NCBI RefSeq assembly: GCF_008932245.1
Contig: NZ_CP034909.1
Span: forward strand, 1,860,001-1,924,000
From: Sinorhizobium alkalisoli
Lineage (GTDB): Bacteria > Pseudomonadota > Alphaproteobacteria > Rhizobiales > Rhizobiaceae
Length of the DNA: 64,000 nt
Direction of reading: 5' to 3'
Shown here: positions 56,075 to 64,000 of the stretch, piece after piece
Layout of the letters: each line of letters starts with the position of its first letter
How positions within the stretch are numbered: the stretch's first letter is position 1
Translations under genes and position numbers: made by a program
Notes under the pieces: model-generated
Seen by the model: the letters and a program-made list of their open reading frames with translations, nothing else
What the model was told of the DNA's origin: nothing
Database searches by the model: none

Positions 56075-57025
56075 TCAGATGCCCTTGCCGACGAACTGAT
56101 CGACATTCGCCGAAGTGACTTCGACGGTCGGCAGGACGATTTCCTTTTCGATGGCTTCGCCCTTGGCGATCTTGTGGGCGGCCTGGATGCCTTCCGGCGC
56201 GCAATAGGGATAGATGAAGCAGGCCGACATCTTCCCGGCCTTGATGGCATCGAACGCGTTGTACTGGCCGTCCATGCCGATCACCTTGACGCCATCGAGG
56301 CGGCCGGCAGCTTCGAGCACCTGGACCGCGCCGAGCGCCATTTCGTCGTTGTGCGCGTAGACCGCCTGGATTTCGCCCGCCTTGAAGCGCTGGACCATGT
56401 CTTCCATGAACTTCACCGCCTTGTCGCGGGTGTAGTCGCAGTTCTGGTCGGCGACGACCTCGTACTTGCTGTTGCCCGCGATGACTTCCGCAAAGCCCTT
56501 GTGGCGGTCGAGCGTCGCCGAAGCGCCGGCCGTGCCCTGCAGTTCGATGATTTTGGCACCGTCAGGCAGCGCGTTCATCAGGAACTTGGCCGCACCTTCG
56601 CCGAGCGGCAGGTTGGCACCGCCCATGTGGCACGTGACTTCCGTGTTGACCTTGCGGTCCAGCGTGAGCACCGGGATGCCGTTCGCCATCGCGTCCTTGA
56701 CGACGGGTGTCAGGGCCTGCGCGGTCAGCGGCGAAATGACCAGGACATTGATCCCCTGGGCGACCAGACTTTCGACGTCGGCGACCTGCTTCGACGCATC
56801 GTTGTTGCCGTCCGTGACGATGAGTTCGACCTCAGGATAGTTTGCCTCGGCGAACTTCTTGTTCACTTCGACCATGGCGATGCGCCATGGATGGTTCATC
56901 GTGCCCTGGCTGAAGCCGATCTTGATCTTGTCGGCGGCAAAGGCCCCGCGTGCCGATCCGGCGAGCGCCGCCGCGGTCGTCAGTGCTGCGGTGAGCTTGA
57001 GAAACTGCCTGCGATTGGTATTCAT
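56075..57025 (-). CDS. Sugar-type ABC transporter substrate-binding protein (Tat-exported)
   Basis: A 316-aa periplasmic binding protein of the RbsB class. The leader NRRQFLKLTAALTTAAALAG has a twin-arginine pattern, suggesting Tat export, unusual beside the Sec leader of the other RbsB-like protein here. The mature protein shows IGFSQGTMNHPWRIAMVEVN, VLVISPLTAQALTPVV and IQAVYAHNDEMALGAVQ. It serves the permease and ATPase of the same operon. The ligand is unknown. Confidence 0.87.
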   Translation of the reverse strand: MNTNRRQFLKLTAALTTAAALAGSARGAFAADKIKIGFSQGTMNHPWRIAMVEVNKKFAEANYPEVELIVTDGNNDASKQVADVESLVAQGINVLVISPLTAQALTPVVKDAMANGIPVLTLDRKVNTEVTCHMGGANLPLGEGAAKFLMNALPDGAKIIELQGTAGASATLDRHKGFAEVIAGNSKYEVVADQNCDYTRDKAVKFMEDMVQRFKAGEIQAVYAHNDEMALGAVQVLEAAGRLDGVKVIGMDGQYNAFDAIKAGKMSACFIYPYCAPEGIQAAHKIAKGEAIEKEIVLPTVEVTSANVDQFVGKGI

Positions 57026-57083
57026 AGTTCATTCCTCCTGTTGAGACTTCCGTGATTCCCCTGATTGTTTCGATCAGGAACTG

Positions 57084-58076
57084 TTAGTGCCGCTGCCTGT
57101 GGCGATAGACCTCGAACATCACCGCCGCGATGATGATCGCGCCTTTGACGATCTGCTGGGTGAAGGGTGAGATTCCGAGTAGATTGAGGATGTTGGCGAT
57201 GACCGCGATGATGGCCGCGCCGATGACGGTGCCGACGATCGAGCCTTCGCCGCCGAAGAGCGACGTGCCGCCGATGACGACGATCGCAATCGCTTCGAGT
57301 TCGAGATTGGTCCCGGCAGTCGGCTCGCCGACGGTCAGACGGGAGACGGTGATCAGAGCCGTGAGCGCCGCGAGGAACCCCGAGATCACGTAGACCGACA
57401 TGAGCATGGCGTTGACGTTGATGCCTGCCAGACGCGCTGCCTCGGCGTTCGAACCGACCGCGTAGACCTGCCGTCCATAGGCCGTCGAGCGCAGCAGGAT
57501 GAACGCGATGACGGCGACGGCCACAAAAATCCAGATCGGAACCGGGACTCCGAACAGGAAGCCGCCGCCCAGGAAATAGAAGGCGTCAGTCGCGTCGCCG
57601 AGATTCTGCGGTTCGCCATTCGCGATGGTCATCGCTATGCCGCGGCCCATGACCAGCGTGCCCAGCGTCATGATGAACGGAGGCATGCCGAACGCCACGA
57701 TTCCGATGCCGTTGACCGCGCCGAACACGACCCCAAGAACCAAGGCGATCGCCATCACCAAGGGAATGGACATGCCGCTCGCGAGGAGCATCGCCGCGGT
57801 GACCGCCACCACACCTACGATCGAGCCGACGGAAAGGTCGATGCCCCTCGTCAGGATGACGAAGGTCATTCCGACGCTGACGATGCCGAACAGCGCCACC
57901 TGGCGGCCGACGTTCATCAGGTTTCCGACCTGGATGAAGCTGGGCGAAAGGTAGATCGCGATGGCGCAAAGGATCACCAGGACCCAGAAGAGGCCAAGGC
58001 TTTGGGCCATGGACCAGGATCGCGAGAGCATCGAGCCTTGGCTCGCGGTATGATGTTGGGTTGTCATTTCAACCAT
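57084..58076 (-). CDS. Sugar-type ABC transporter permease (RbsC type)
   Basis: A 330-aa membrane protein with about ten helices. CUT2 permease motifs include ILTRGIDLSVGSIVG, PPFIMTLGTLVMGRG and [23 protein letters not shown]. The ATG at 58076 follows gggaggaaaaggac and overlaps the HAD gene stop by 8 bases. It pairs with the binding protein downstream and with the ATPase gene further upstream, from which it is separated by two enzyme genes. Confidence 0.9.
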   Translation of the reverse strand: MVEMTTQHHTASQGSMLSRSWSMAQSLGLFWVLVILCAIAIYLSPSFIQVGNLMNVGRQVALFGIVSVGMTFVILTRGIDLSVGSIVGVVAVTAAMLLASGMSIPLVMAIALVLGVVFGAVNGIGIVAFGMPPFIMTLGTLVMGRGIAMTIANGEPQNLGDATDAFYFLGGGFLFGVPVPIWIFVAVAVIAFILLRSTAYGRQVYAVGSNAEAARLAGINVNAMLMSVYVISGFLAALTALITVSRLTVGEPTAGTNLELEAIAIVVIGGTSLFGGEGSIVGTVIGAAIIAVIANILNLLGISPFTQQIVKGAIIIAAVMFEVYRHRQRH

Positions 58077-58911
58077 GTCCTTTTCCTCCCAGGGAGACGG
58101 CGTTCGCCTCGGCGACACGCCGGGTCCTCAGCCAGTCAGCGACATCCGCCATGCCGCCCTCGTCACACGACGGGCCCACGAACGCTGCGAATGCCTTGAT
58201 TTCATCGATCGCGTTGGCGACGGTCACAGCCGTCCCGGCCCAACGCAGCATGCCAAGATCGTTCTCGGCGTCGCCGGCGGCGACACAGTCCTTCGCGTCG
58301 ATGCCCAACTCGCCAGCGAGCACTTCGATCGCCGCCCTCTTGGACACGTCGAGCGGACCGACCTCCAAGAGTCGCCAATGTGATCCAGCCACCATCAGGC
58401 TGTTCGAGAACGCATCCTTCAAAGCATCGAAACCCGCATCCTGGGGATCGGTGCGGACGCACATGATCTTCCCCGGCTCGCCAGGAAGGTCGGCGACCAT
58501 CTCGACCACCGCGAGCGTTTCGCCCGTGATAACGACCTCACGTTCGGCCACAGGGTTTGGACCGACAGTGTAGACCTTGCCATTGGCGTACCAGAGCGTC
58601 GCCAACCCCCGTGCCAGGGCAAACTCGACCACGTTGAGCGCCGCCGACCTTTCAATCGAGGTTGCGCGCTGCGCAACCGACGAGGCGACATCGCCGACCC
58701 ATCCGCCGTTGAAGCAGATGACGAGATCAGACACGTCCAGCCGCTCGGCATAGGGCCTGATCGCTTCCGGCGACCGGGCGGTGGCGAGCACGATGCGCAC
58801 CCCGCTTTCGCGAAGCGCTCGGAACGAACCGACGACGGAAGTCGGAAGCTCATAGCCATGGGTCAGGAGTGTGCGGTCGACGTCGGTGACCAGCAGCCGA
58901 GCGGGAAACAT
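58069..58911 (-). CDS. HAD-superfamily (Cof-type) phosphatase
   Basis: A 280-aa haloacid-dehalogenase hydrolase of the Cof/IIB class. The nucleophile motif is TDVDRTLLTHG (about residues 8-18), motif II lies at VLATARSPE, the motif III lysine is near ISKRAAIEVL-type sequence (DVSKRAAIEVLAGELGI), and motif IV is VAAGDAENDLGML. It removes phosphate from a sugar phosphate or similar small molecule. It lies between ALDH and the permease gene, so it acts in the same catabolic route or detoxifies a phosphorylated side product. Confidence 0.84.
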   Translation of the reverse strand: MFPARLLVTDVDRTLLTHGYELPTSVVGSFRALRESGVRIVLATARSPEAIRPYAERLDVSDLVICFNGGWVGDVASSVAQRATSIERSAALNVVEFALARGLATLWYANGKVYTVGPNPVAEREVVITGETLAVVEMVADLPGEPGKIMCVRTDPQDAGFDALKDAFSNSLMVAGSHWRLLEVGPLDVSKRAAIEVLAGELGIDAKDCVAAGDAENDLGMLRWAGTAVTVANAIDEIKAFAAFVGPSCDEGGMADVADWLRTRRVAEANAVSLGGKGHG

Positions 58912-58914
58912 CGA

Positions 58915-60378
58915 TTATCTCCCGAAGACCGGAGTACGCGGCCCCGTGTGGATGAATAGCGTCTTGAGCTGGGTGAACTCCTCGAACCCGGCCTGGCCCA
59001 TTTCGTAGCCGTAGCCCGAACCCTTGACCCCGGTGAGCGGCAGCTGGGGCGCGCCGTCGATGACGGTGTTGGCCTGTACCCACCCGCTCTTCAGCCGCTT
59101 GGCGACGTTCATCACGGTGTCGATGTTCTTCGACCAGACGTAGTTCGACAGGCCGTAAGGGCTGTCGTTGGCCAGCTCGATCACCTCTTCCATGGTCTCG
59201 AACCGGGTGATCGAAAGAACCGGACCGAAAATCTCCTCCTGGAAGATTTTCATCGTAGGCTGGACATGGTCGAAGATGGTGGCCTGCACGAAGTGTCCGG
59301 CACCGGATGCGGCTCCACCGCCTGCGAGCAGCTTGGCACCTTCGGCGACGCCCGAGTCGATGTACTCGAGGACCTTGCCGTGGTGCTTCGGATCGATCAT
59401 CGCGCCGATATCGGTATCCTCGTCGAAGGGATCGCCGACTTTCAGCTTCTTAGAGCGTTCCGTTACCCGGGCGATGAACTCGTCAGCGATCGAATTCTGG
59501 ACGAACAGCCGTGATCCGGAGACGCAGCATTCGCCGTTGTTGAAGAACACGCCCATAAGCGCCCCGTCGACGGCGTCGTCGAGGTTGGCGTCCGCGAAGA
59601 CCATGTTTGCGGATTTGCCACCGAGTTCCAGCGAAGTCTTCACGACGTTCTTGGACGAGGCCTGCATGACTTCCTGGCCGACGCGGGTTGATCCGGTGAA
59701 CGAAATGAAATCGACGCCGGGATGCTCGGTCAGGGTCTTGCCGACGACCGATCCCTTACCGCTGACGACGTTGAACACGCCTGCGGGGACACCAGCCTCG
59801 ACAGCTAGGGCGGCGAGCTCAAGGGCGCTGCCTGATGTGAATTCTGACGGCTTGACCACCGCGGTGCAGCCTGCCGCCAGGGCGAAAGGCACCTTCTGCG
59901 CCAGGATCAGGGCGGGGAAGTTCCAGGGCGTGACGAGCGCGACAACGCCAATCGGTTCGCGCATCAGGAGGGCGGTCTTGTTTGCACCGAGGTTCGTGTA
60001 GGTTGATCCGACCATCTGCATCGCGAGAGAGGCCGCGTAGCGGATAAGACCCACGACACCGGAGACGTCGCCTCGTGCGAAGCGGATTGGCTTGCCGACT
60101 TCCTCGATTTCGATCTGCACCAGTTTGTCGAAGTTGGCTTTGACGAGATCGGCGTAGCGGTTCAGGATTTCGGCACGCTCCATGCCGCTCATCTGCGGCC
60201 AGGGCCCTTTGTCGAAGGCCTCGCGTGCCGCCTGCACGGCGCGGTCCATGTCGTCCTGCGTGCCGGAGGCGAACGTGGCGACGGTTTCGCCAGTCGCGGG
60301 AGCTTTGCGCTCGACGAAATCGGTCGATGCTCCGTCGAAACGGCCGTTGATGAAGTGGGTGTAGGAACGGACAGTCAT
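58915..60378 (-). CDS. NAD(P)-dependent aldehyde dehydrogenase
   Basis: A 487-aa ALDH-superfamily enzyme. Landmarks: TPWNFPALILAQKVPFALAAGC, FTGSTRVGQEV, the catalytic Glu in SLELGGKSANMVF, catalytic Cys in FFNNGECCVSGSR, and EEIFGPVLSI. It oxidises an aldehyde, plausibly the product of the GMC oxidoreductase, to a carboxylic acid that the CaiB/BaiF enzyme could turn into a CoA thioester. Its start is 11 bases after the ATPase gene stop. Confidence 0.9.
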   Translation of the reverse strand: MTVRSYTHFINGRFDGASTDFVERKAPATGETVATFASGTQDDMDRAVQAAREAFDKGPWPQMSGMERAEILNRYADLVKANFDKLVQIEIEEVGKPIRFARGDVSGVVGLIRYAASLAMQMVGSTYTNLGANKTALLMREPIGVVALVTPWNFPALILAQKVPFALAAGCTAVVKPSEFTSGSALELAALAVEAGVPAGVFNVVSGKGSVVGKTLTEHPGVDFISFTGSTRVGQEVMQASSKNVVKTSLELGGKSANMVFADANLDDAVDGALMGVFFNNGECCVSGSRLFVQNSIADEFIARVTERSKKLKVGDPFDEDTDIGAMIDPKHHGKVLEYIDSGVAEGAKLLAGGGAASGAGHFVQATIFDHVQPTMKIFQEEIFGPVLSITRFETMEEVIELANDSPYGLSNYVWSKNIDTVMNVAKRLKSGWVQANTVIDGAPQLPLTGVKGSGYGYEMGQAGFEEFTQLKTLFIHTGPRTPVFGR

Positions 60379-60388
60379 CGTGCTTTCC

Positions 60389-61882
60389 TCAATTCCAAAC
60401 TGCGTGGGACATGATGGCTTCCTCGGTAGCGCCCTGGCCTTCGAGGATGGCGGCGACCTCGCCTTGCCGCATGACGAGAATGCGGTCGCAGAGGCCGAGG
60501 ATTTCGGGCAACTCGGACGACACCATCACCACGCTTGCGCCCATGTTGGCGGTGACCTGAACAAGAAGGTCGTAGATTTCGCGTTTCGCGGCGACATCGA
60601 CGCCGCGGGTGGGTTCATCGACCAGCAGGATGCTCGTGCCGGCGCTTAACTGCCGGGCGATACCGCATTTCTGCTGATTGCCGCCGGAGAGCGTCCGGAC
60701 GCGTGTCGCCCCGGACGGCGTCTTGATCCGCATCTGGCTGATGTAGTTGGAGACGATGCCCTTTTCCTTGGACCCGCTAAGCAGGCCGCTCGTGACCAGT
60801 TCGCCCAAGGAGGAGACCGTGACGTTGAACGCGACGGACTGGTCAAGGAACAACCCCTCGGTCTTGCGGTCTTCGGGAAGAAGACCGATGCCTTTCGCGA
60901 GCGCCGCGCGGGGTTTGCCGAGCGCGAGTTGGCTCCCGTCGACCGAGACCTCGCCGCTGTCGACGGGATCGGCACCCGCGATGGCCCTGAGGATTTCGGT
61001 GCGGCCGGAACCAGCAAGGCCGCAGATGCCGAAGATTTCGCCGCGGCGAACGTCAAACGAGATGTCTTTGAGCTTGCCCTTGCGGTTGAGCCCCTTCACG
61101 GAGAGACGGATGTTCTGCTTGGGGGCCACACGTCCCGGGAAGATGTCGTTCATCTCGCGTCCGACCATCTTGCGGATCAGGTCCGCCGAAGTCGTCTGAG
61201 CGATCGGTTCGCTCGAGATCACCTGACCGTCGCGAAGGACGGTCACGTCGTCGCAAATCTCGTAGAGCTCTTTGAGACGGTGAGAGATGTAGACGAAGGA
61301 AACGCCCTGTTCCCGGCTGAGCGTGCGGATCAGCTCGAACAGATTTTCCAGTTCGCTATCACCAAGAACCGCCGACGGCTCGTCAAGAACGACGATCCTG
61401 GCGTCGCGTGAGATTGCCTTGGCGATCTCGACCATCTGACGCTGGGCGACACTCAGACGATCAATCCTGGCGGAGGGATCGACCGCGAAGTTCAGCTTCT
61501 TCAAGATTCGCGCGGCATCGAGCTTGGCCTTCCTCCAGTCGATCGTCCCGATCGAGGTTTTGGGGAGGCGGCCGAGGAAGATGTTCTCGGCGACGGTGAG
61601 GTGCGGTGCCTGGGCCAGTTCCTGGTAGATGACGGCGACGCCGAGCTGCAACATCTTATCCGGCGTGGGAGCTTCGACGACATTTCCGTCGATTGCCACC
61701 TGGCCTTCCGTCGCCAGATAGGCCCCCGACAGAATCCGCATCAGAGTACTTTTTCCGGCCCCGTTTTCTCCCACGAGCCCATGAACGGTTCCCTTGGCAA
61801 CGGCGAAGCTGACATCCTTCAGCGCGTAGACGCCGGGGAACCGCTTATGGATGCCTTTCATCTCAAGAATGGGGGATGCCAT
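60389..61882 (-). CDS. Sugar-type ABC transporter ATP-binding protein (RbsA type)
   Basis: A 497-aa duplicated ATPase. The N-terminal domain has [10 protein letters not shown] and VVLDEPSAVLG. The C-terminal domain has the degenerate [24 protein letters not shown] and LLVDEPTRGVDVAAK. The ATG at 61882 begins MASPILEMKGIHKRFPG as in RbsA; an in-frame start 13 codons earlier is less likely. It works with the permease at 57084 and binding protein at 56075. Confidence 0.9.
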   Translation of the reverse strand: MASPILEMKGIHKRFPGVYALKDVSFAVAKGTVHGLVGENGAGKSTLMRILSGAYLATEGQVAIDGNVVEAPTPDKMLQLGVAVIYQELAQAPHLTVAENIFLGRLPKTSIGTIDWRKAKLDAARILKKLNFAVDPSARIDRLSVAQRQMVEIAKAISRDARIVVLDEPSAVLGDSELENLFELIRTLSREQGVSFVYISHRLKELYEICDDVTVLRDGQVISSEPIAQTTSADLIRKMVGREMNDIFPGRVAPKQNIRLSVKGLNRKGKLKDISFDVRRGEIFGICGLAGSGRTEILRAIAGADPVDSGEVSVDGSQLALGKPRAALAKGIGLLPEDRKTEGLFLDQSVAFNVTVSSLGELVTSGLLSGSKEKGIVSNYISQMRIKTPSGATRVRTLSGGNQQKCGIARQLSAGTSILLVDEPTRGVDVAAKREIYDLLVQVTANMGASVVMVSSELPEILGLCDRILVMRQGEVAAILEGQGATEEAIMSHAVWN

Positions 61883-61931
61883 GTCGAGGTCTCCAGTCCG
61901 TGAAATCGATTTCACGACCAAGTTAAAAAAA

Positions 61932-62756
61932 TCAGAGCCGGGGAATCTGCATTCCGCCGCCGATGTTGTAGACGTCGCCCGTGCTGAACGGCATGCCGCC
62001 AGTCACCAACGTTGCGATGCCGCGCGCGATATCCTGCGGTTGACCCCATCGGCGGATGGCGCAAATCGCCCCGCTTTCGATCTGAGGCGAGTAGCGTTCG
62101 AAAACATCCGCGGTCATATCGGTCATGATCAAACCGGGACGGATTTCATAAACTCCGATGCCATGTTCGGCGAGGCGCAACGCGTACTGCTGGGACGCCA
62201 TGGATAGCCCCGCCTTCGAGATGCAGTACGGCCCCTTTTCCGGCGACACCAGATGAGCGTTGGCGGACGTGATGAAGACGATCGACCTGTTGTCCGGAGC
62301 GCCTTCGCGCGCCACCATCCGCTTGGCGACGGCCTGCGTCAGAAAGAAGGTGCCGCGGAGGTTGACGTCGATCAGACGATCGAAGCTCTCTTCCGAGACC
62401 TCGAGGAGATCACCGCGCTCGGGAACCTGAATTCCGGCGTTGTTGATGAGACAATTGACCGGGCCGAGACCTGTTTCGACCTTGTCTAGGAAGGACGCGT
62501 AATCGGAGGTCTGTGAGATGTCCAACTGCAACAGCAACGCTCGCTGTCCCTGTTCCTCGACCAGTTTGACGGCTTCTTGGGCGGTCTCATCGTCGCGCAG
62601 GTCGACGACTGCGATGTCGAAGCCCGCCGACGCCAATTCGACGCAGATGGCCTGACCGATACCGCGACGCCCGCCGGTTACGACCGCCACGCCACGAACG
62701 GCGCTCGCGCCACCGTTGGCTTGTGCTTCCCCGCGCGTCTTGACATCCGCTTTCAT
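61932..62756 (-). CDS. Short-chain dehydrogenase/reductase of the catabolic operon
   Basis: A 274-aa classical SDR: VVTGGRRGIGQA (about residues 25-36), NNAGIQVPE, and Ser-...-Tyr-x-x-x-Lys (YCISK). The C-terminal NIGGGMQIPRL is close to a family of 3-ketoacyl reductase-like sugar dehydrogenases. The ATG at 62756 shares a base with the CoA-transferase stop; a GTG one codon earlier is possible. It oxidises or reduces a pathway intermediate, probably a hydroxy acid or polyol. Confidence 0.85.
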   Translation of the reverse strand: MKADVKTRGEAQANGGASAVRGVAVVTGGRRGIGQAICVELASAGFDIAVVDLRDDETAQEAVKLVEEQGQRALLLQLDISQTSDYASFLDKVETGLGPVNCLINNAGIQVPERGDLLEVSEESFDRLIDVNLRGTFFLTQAVAKRMVAREGAPDNRSIVFITSANAHLVSPEKGPYCISKAGLSMASQQYALRLAEHGIGVYEIRPGLIMTDMTADVFERYSPQIESGAICAIRRWGQPQDIARGIATLVTGGMPFSTGDVYNIGGGMQIPRL

Positions 62757-63970
62757 CACGCAGCCCCTCTCTCAGATGCTTCATCCCGCGACGCCACGAC
62801 GGCGTTCGCAGACAACAGTTGTTCGACCTCCGAGGCCGAGTATCCGTGCTCGGAGAGGATTTCGCGCGTGTGCTCGCCGATCTCCAACGCCAGAACCCGG
62901 AGGTCCGGAACCTTGCCGTCGTATCGGTTTGGATGGTTCACAAGATGAATGGTGCGGCCCTTGACCTGGACCTTGCGGAACACTTCCGAATGGACGAGTT
63001 GCGGATCGTTCAGAAGCTCGTCGTAATAGCGGATTGGAGCCCACCAGACATTATGGCTGTCGAAGCGCCGCTCCAGTTCCTCGACACTGAACTTCGCCGT
63101 CGCCAGAGCCAGGGCCTTGGCGAACTCGTCGCGATCCTCGTAGCGGTCCTTCGAAAGCAGCGCGCGCATGTCGTCGCTCTCCACCGCCTTGGCGAGATCG
63201 GGAACCTTGCATAACGAAACCACAACGTGGCCGTCTCGAGCCGGATAGACGCCATAGGGCGCTTCATGGAACCACGTTGCGAGATTCTTCTCGCGATTTA
63301 GGACGTCGCGGGCCATGCCTCCGGCGAACCAATTCACAAGCGGTTCGCCTTGAAGGTCGATCCCCGCGTTGAGAAGGCTTCCTTCCACTCGGGTGCCTTT
63401 GCCCTCGCGGAGCTTGCGGACGATCGCGCCGAGAATGCCCATGGCGAGCAGAGCGCCGCCGTGCTGGTCGACGACGGCTGCACCCACAGGAGTCGGACCG
63501 ATTCCAGGCGTCCCCGTGACGCTGATCAGACCCGAGCGTGCCTGAACTAGGATGTCCTGGCCCGGCTTGTCGACCATGGGTCCGCTCGATCCGAAGCCGC
63601 TCGCCGATGCGAAGATGAGGGTCGGGTTGAGGCGGTCCAGTTCAGCCTGGTCGAAGCCGAGCCGGGAGAAGACACCCGGCCGGAAATTTTCGAGCACCAC
63701 GTCGGCTCCAGCGATCAAGCGTCGAGCGACTTCCTTGCCCTCCGAGCTCTTGAGGTCGATGGCGATCGAACGCTTGTTGCGGTTGGCGCAGAGATAGAAG
63801 CCGCTCACGCCTTCGACATAGACGCCCGCTCCGGACCAATGGCGTTCGTATGCGCCCGTCAAAGGTTCGACCTTGATGACGTCAGCGCCCATGTCTGCGA
63901 GATATTGATCGGCGGCAGGCCCCTGCAGAAAATGGCAGAAACTGACGACCTTTATTCCTCCTAACAGCAC
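62756..63970 (-). CDS. CaiB/BaiF-family CoA-transferase
   Basis: A 404-aa class III CoA-transferase. It shows the N-terminal VVSFCHFLQGPAADQYLADMGADVIKVEPLTG, NRNKRSIAIDLKSSEGKE, VVLENFRPGVFSRLG, and the catalytic-Asp region VDKPGQDILVQARSGL. It moves CoA between carboxylic acids. A GTG start at 63970 is preceded by ctggagg. It is the first gene of the operon seen here; only 30 bases lie between it and the window edge, so the promoter and possibly more genes are outside. Confidence 0.88.
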   Translation of the reverse strand: MLLGGIKVVSFCHFLQGPAADQYLADMGADVIKVEPLTGAYERHWSGAGVYVEGVSGFYLCANRNKRSIAIDLKSSEGKEVARRLIAGADVVLENFRPGVFSRLGFDQAELDRLNPTLIFASASGFGSSGPMVDKPGQDILVQARSGLISVTGTPGIGPTPVGAAVVDQHGGALLAMGILGAIVRKLREGKGTRVEGSLLNAGIDLQGEPLVNWFAGGMARDVLNREKNLATWFHEAPYGVYPARDGHVVVSLCKVPDLAKAVESDDMRALLSKDRYEDRDEFAKALALATAKFSVEELERRFDSHNVWWAPIRYYDELLNDPQLVHSEVFRKVQVKGRTIHLVNHPNRYDGKVPDLRVLALEIGEHTREILSEHGYSASEVEQLLSANAVVASRDEASERGAA

Positions 63971-64000
63971 CGTTTCCTCCAGCTGGTCGTTTTCGAGAAA

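Overview
The window is high-GC, densely coding DNA that reads as an alphaproteobacterium of the Rhizobiaceae, most likely a Sinorhizobium/Ensifer relative. The pointers are the aerobic cob gene set (cobP-cobW-cobN-cobO, cobQ), BA14K, DUF995 and DUF1194 family proteins, a CHASE2 adenylate cyclase, and several families of short intergenic repeats. The genus is an inference; no rRNA or tRNA gene was found.

Layout. 1-12.9 kb: a TSUP exporter, then cobP-cobW-cobN-cobO on the minus strand behind a cobalamin riboswitch, a FecR-domain secreted protein, a CHASE2 adenylate cyclase and cobQ. 13-17.3 kb: betaine metabolism, with a betaine-binding protein, what looks like a collapsed permease gene, its ABC ATPase, and betaine-homocysteine methyltransferase (bmt). 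17.3-26.5 kb: a DUF2233 protein and an L-fucose catabolic operon (two SDR dehydrogenases, L-fuconate dehydratase, FAH-type hydrolase, ribose-type ABC importer) with a divergent IclR regulator. 26.5-33.6 kb: accessory genes (EamA exporter, nitroreductase/LysR pair, ArsR-SRPBCC-GST operon, LuxR-TPR regulator, DUF1194 protein).

33.6-38.2 kb and 46.9-52.4 kb hold the two halves of a corrinoid-dependent demethylation system. The first half has an MttB-superfamily methyltransferase, a 4Fe-4S protein, a corrinoid protein and a DUF1638 protein. The second half has a 100-aa partner protein, a MetV-like Cys-rich protein, MetF, a methyl-H4folate:corrinoid methyltransferase, a small Ala-rich protein and a RACo-type reductive activator. 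Together with bmt and the cob genes this is a cobalamin synthesis and methyl-group use neighbourhood. Methyl groups could pass from a quaternary amine to corrinoid, to H4folate, and then be oxidised through MetF/MetV. Between the halves lie a formyltransferase, a small lipoprotein and a polysaccharide operon (UDP-xylose synthase type, GalE, cellulose-synthase-like GT2, GH26-like hydrolase, two DUF995 proteins).

52.6-64 kb is one long minus-strand catabolic operon of unknown substrate. It combines a ribose-type ABC importer with a GMC oxidoreductase, aldehyde dehydrogenase, CaiB/BaiF CoA-transferase, enoyl-CoA hydratase, DapA-family lyase, SDR and HAD phosphatase. Its promoter lies beyond the right edge.

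The most unusual points are the complete corrinoid C1 system in a probable aerobe, the Arg/Gly-rich tails on its enzymes opposite an acidic corrinoid protein, and a pseudoknot-forming segment in the leader of the corrinoid protein gene.
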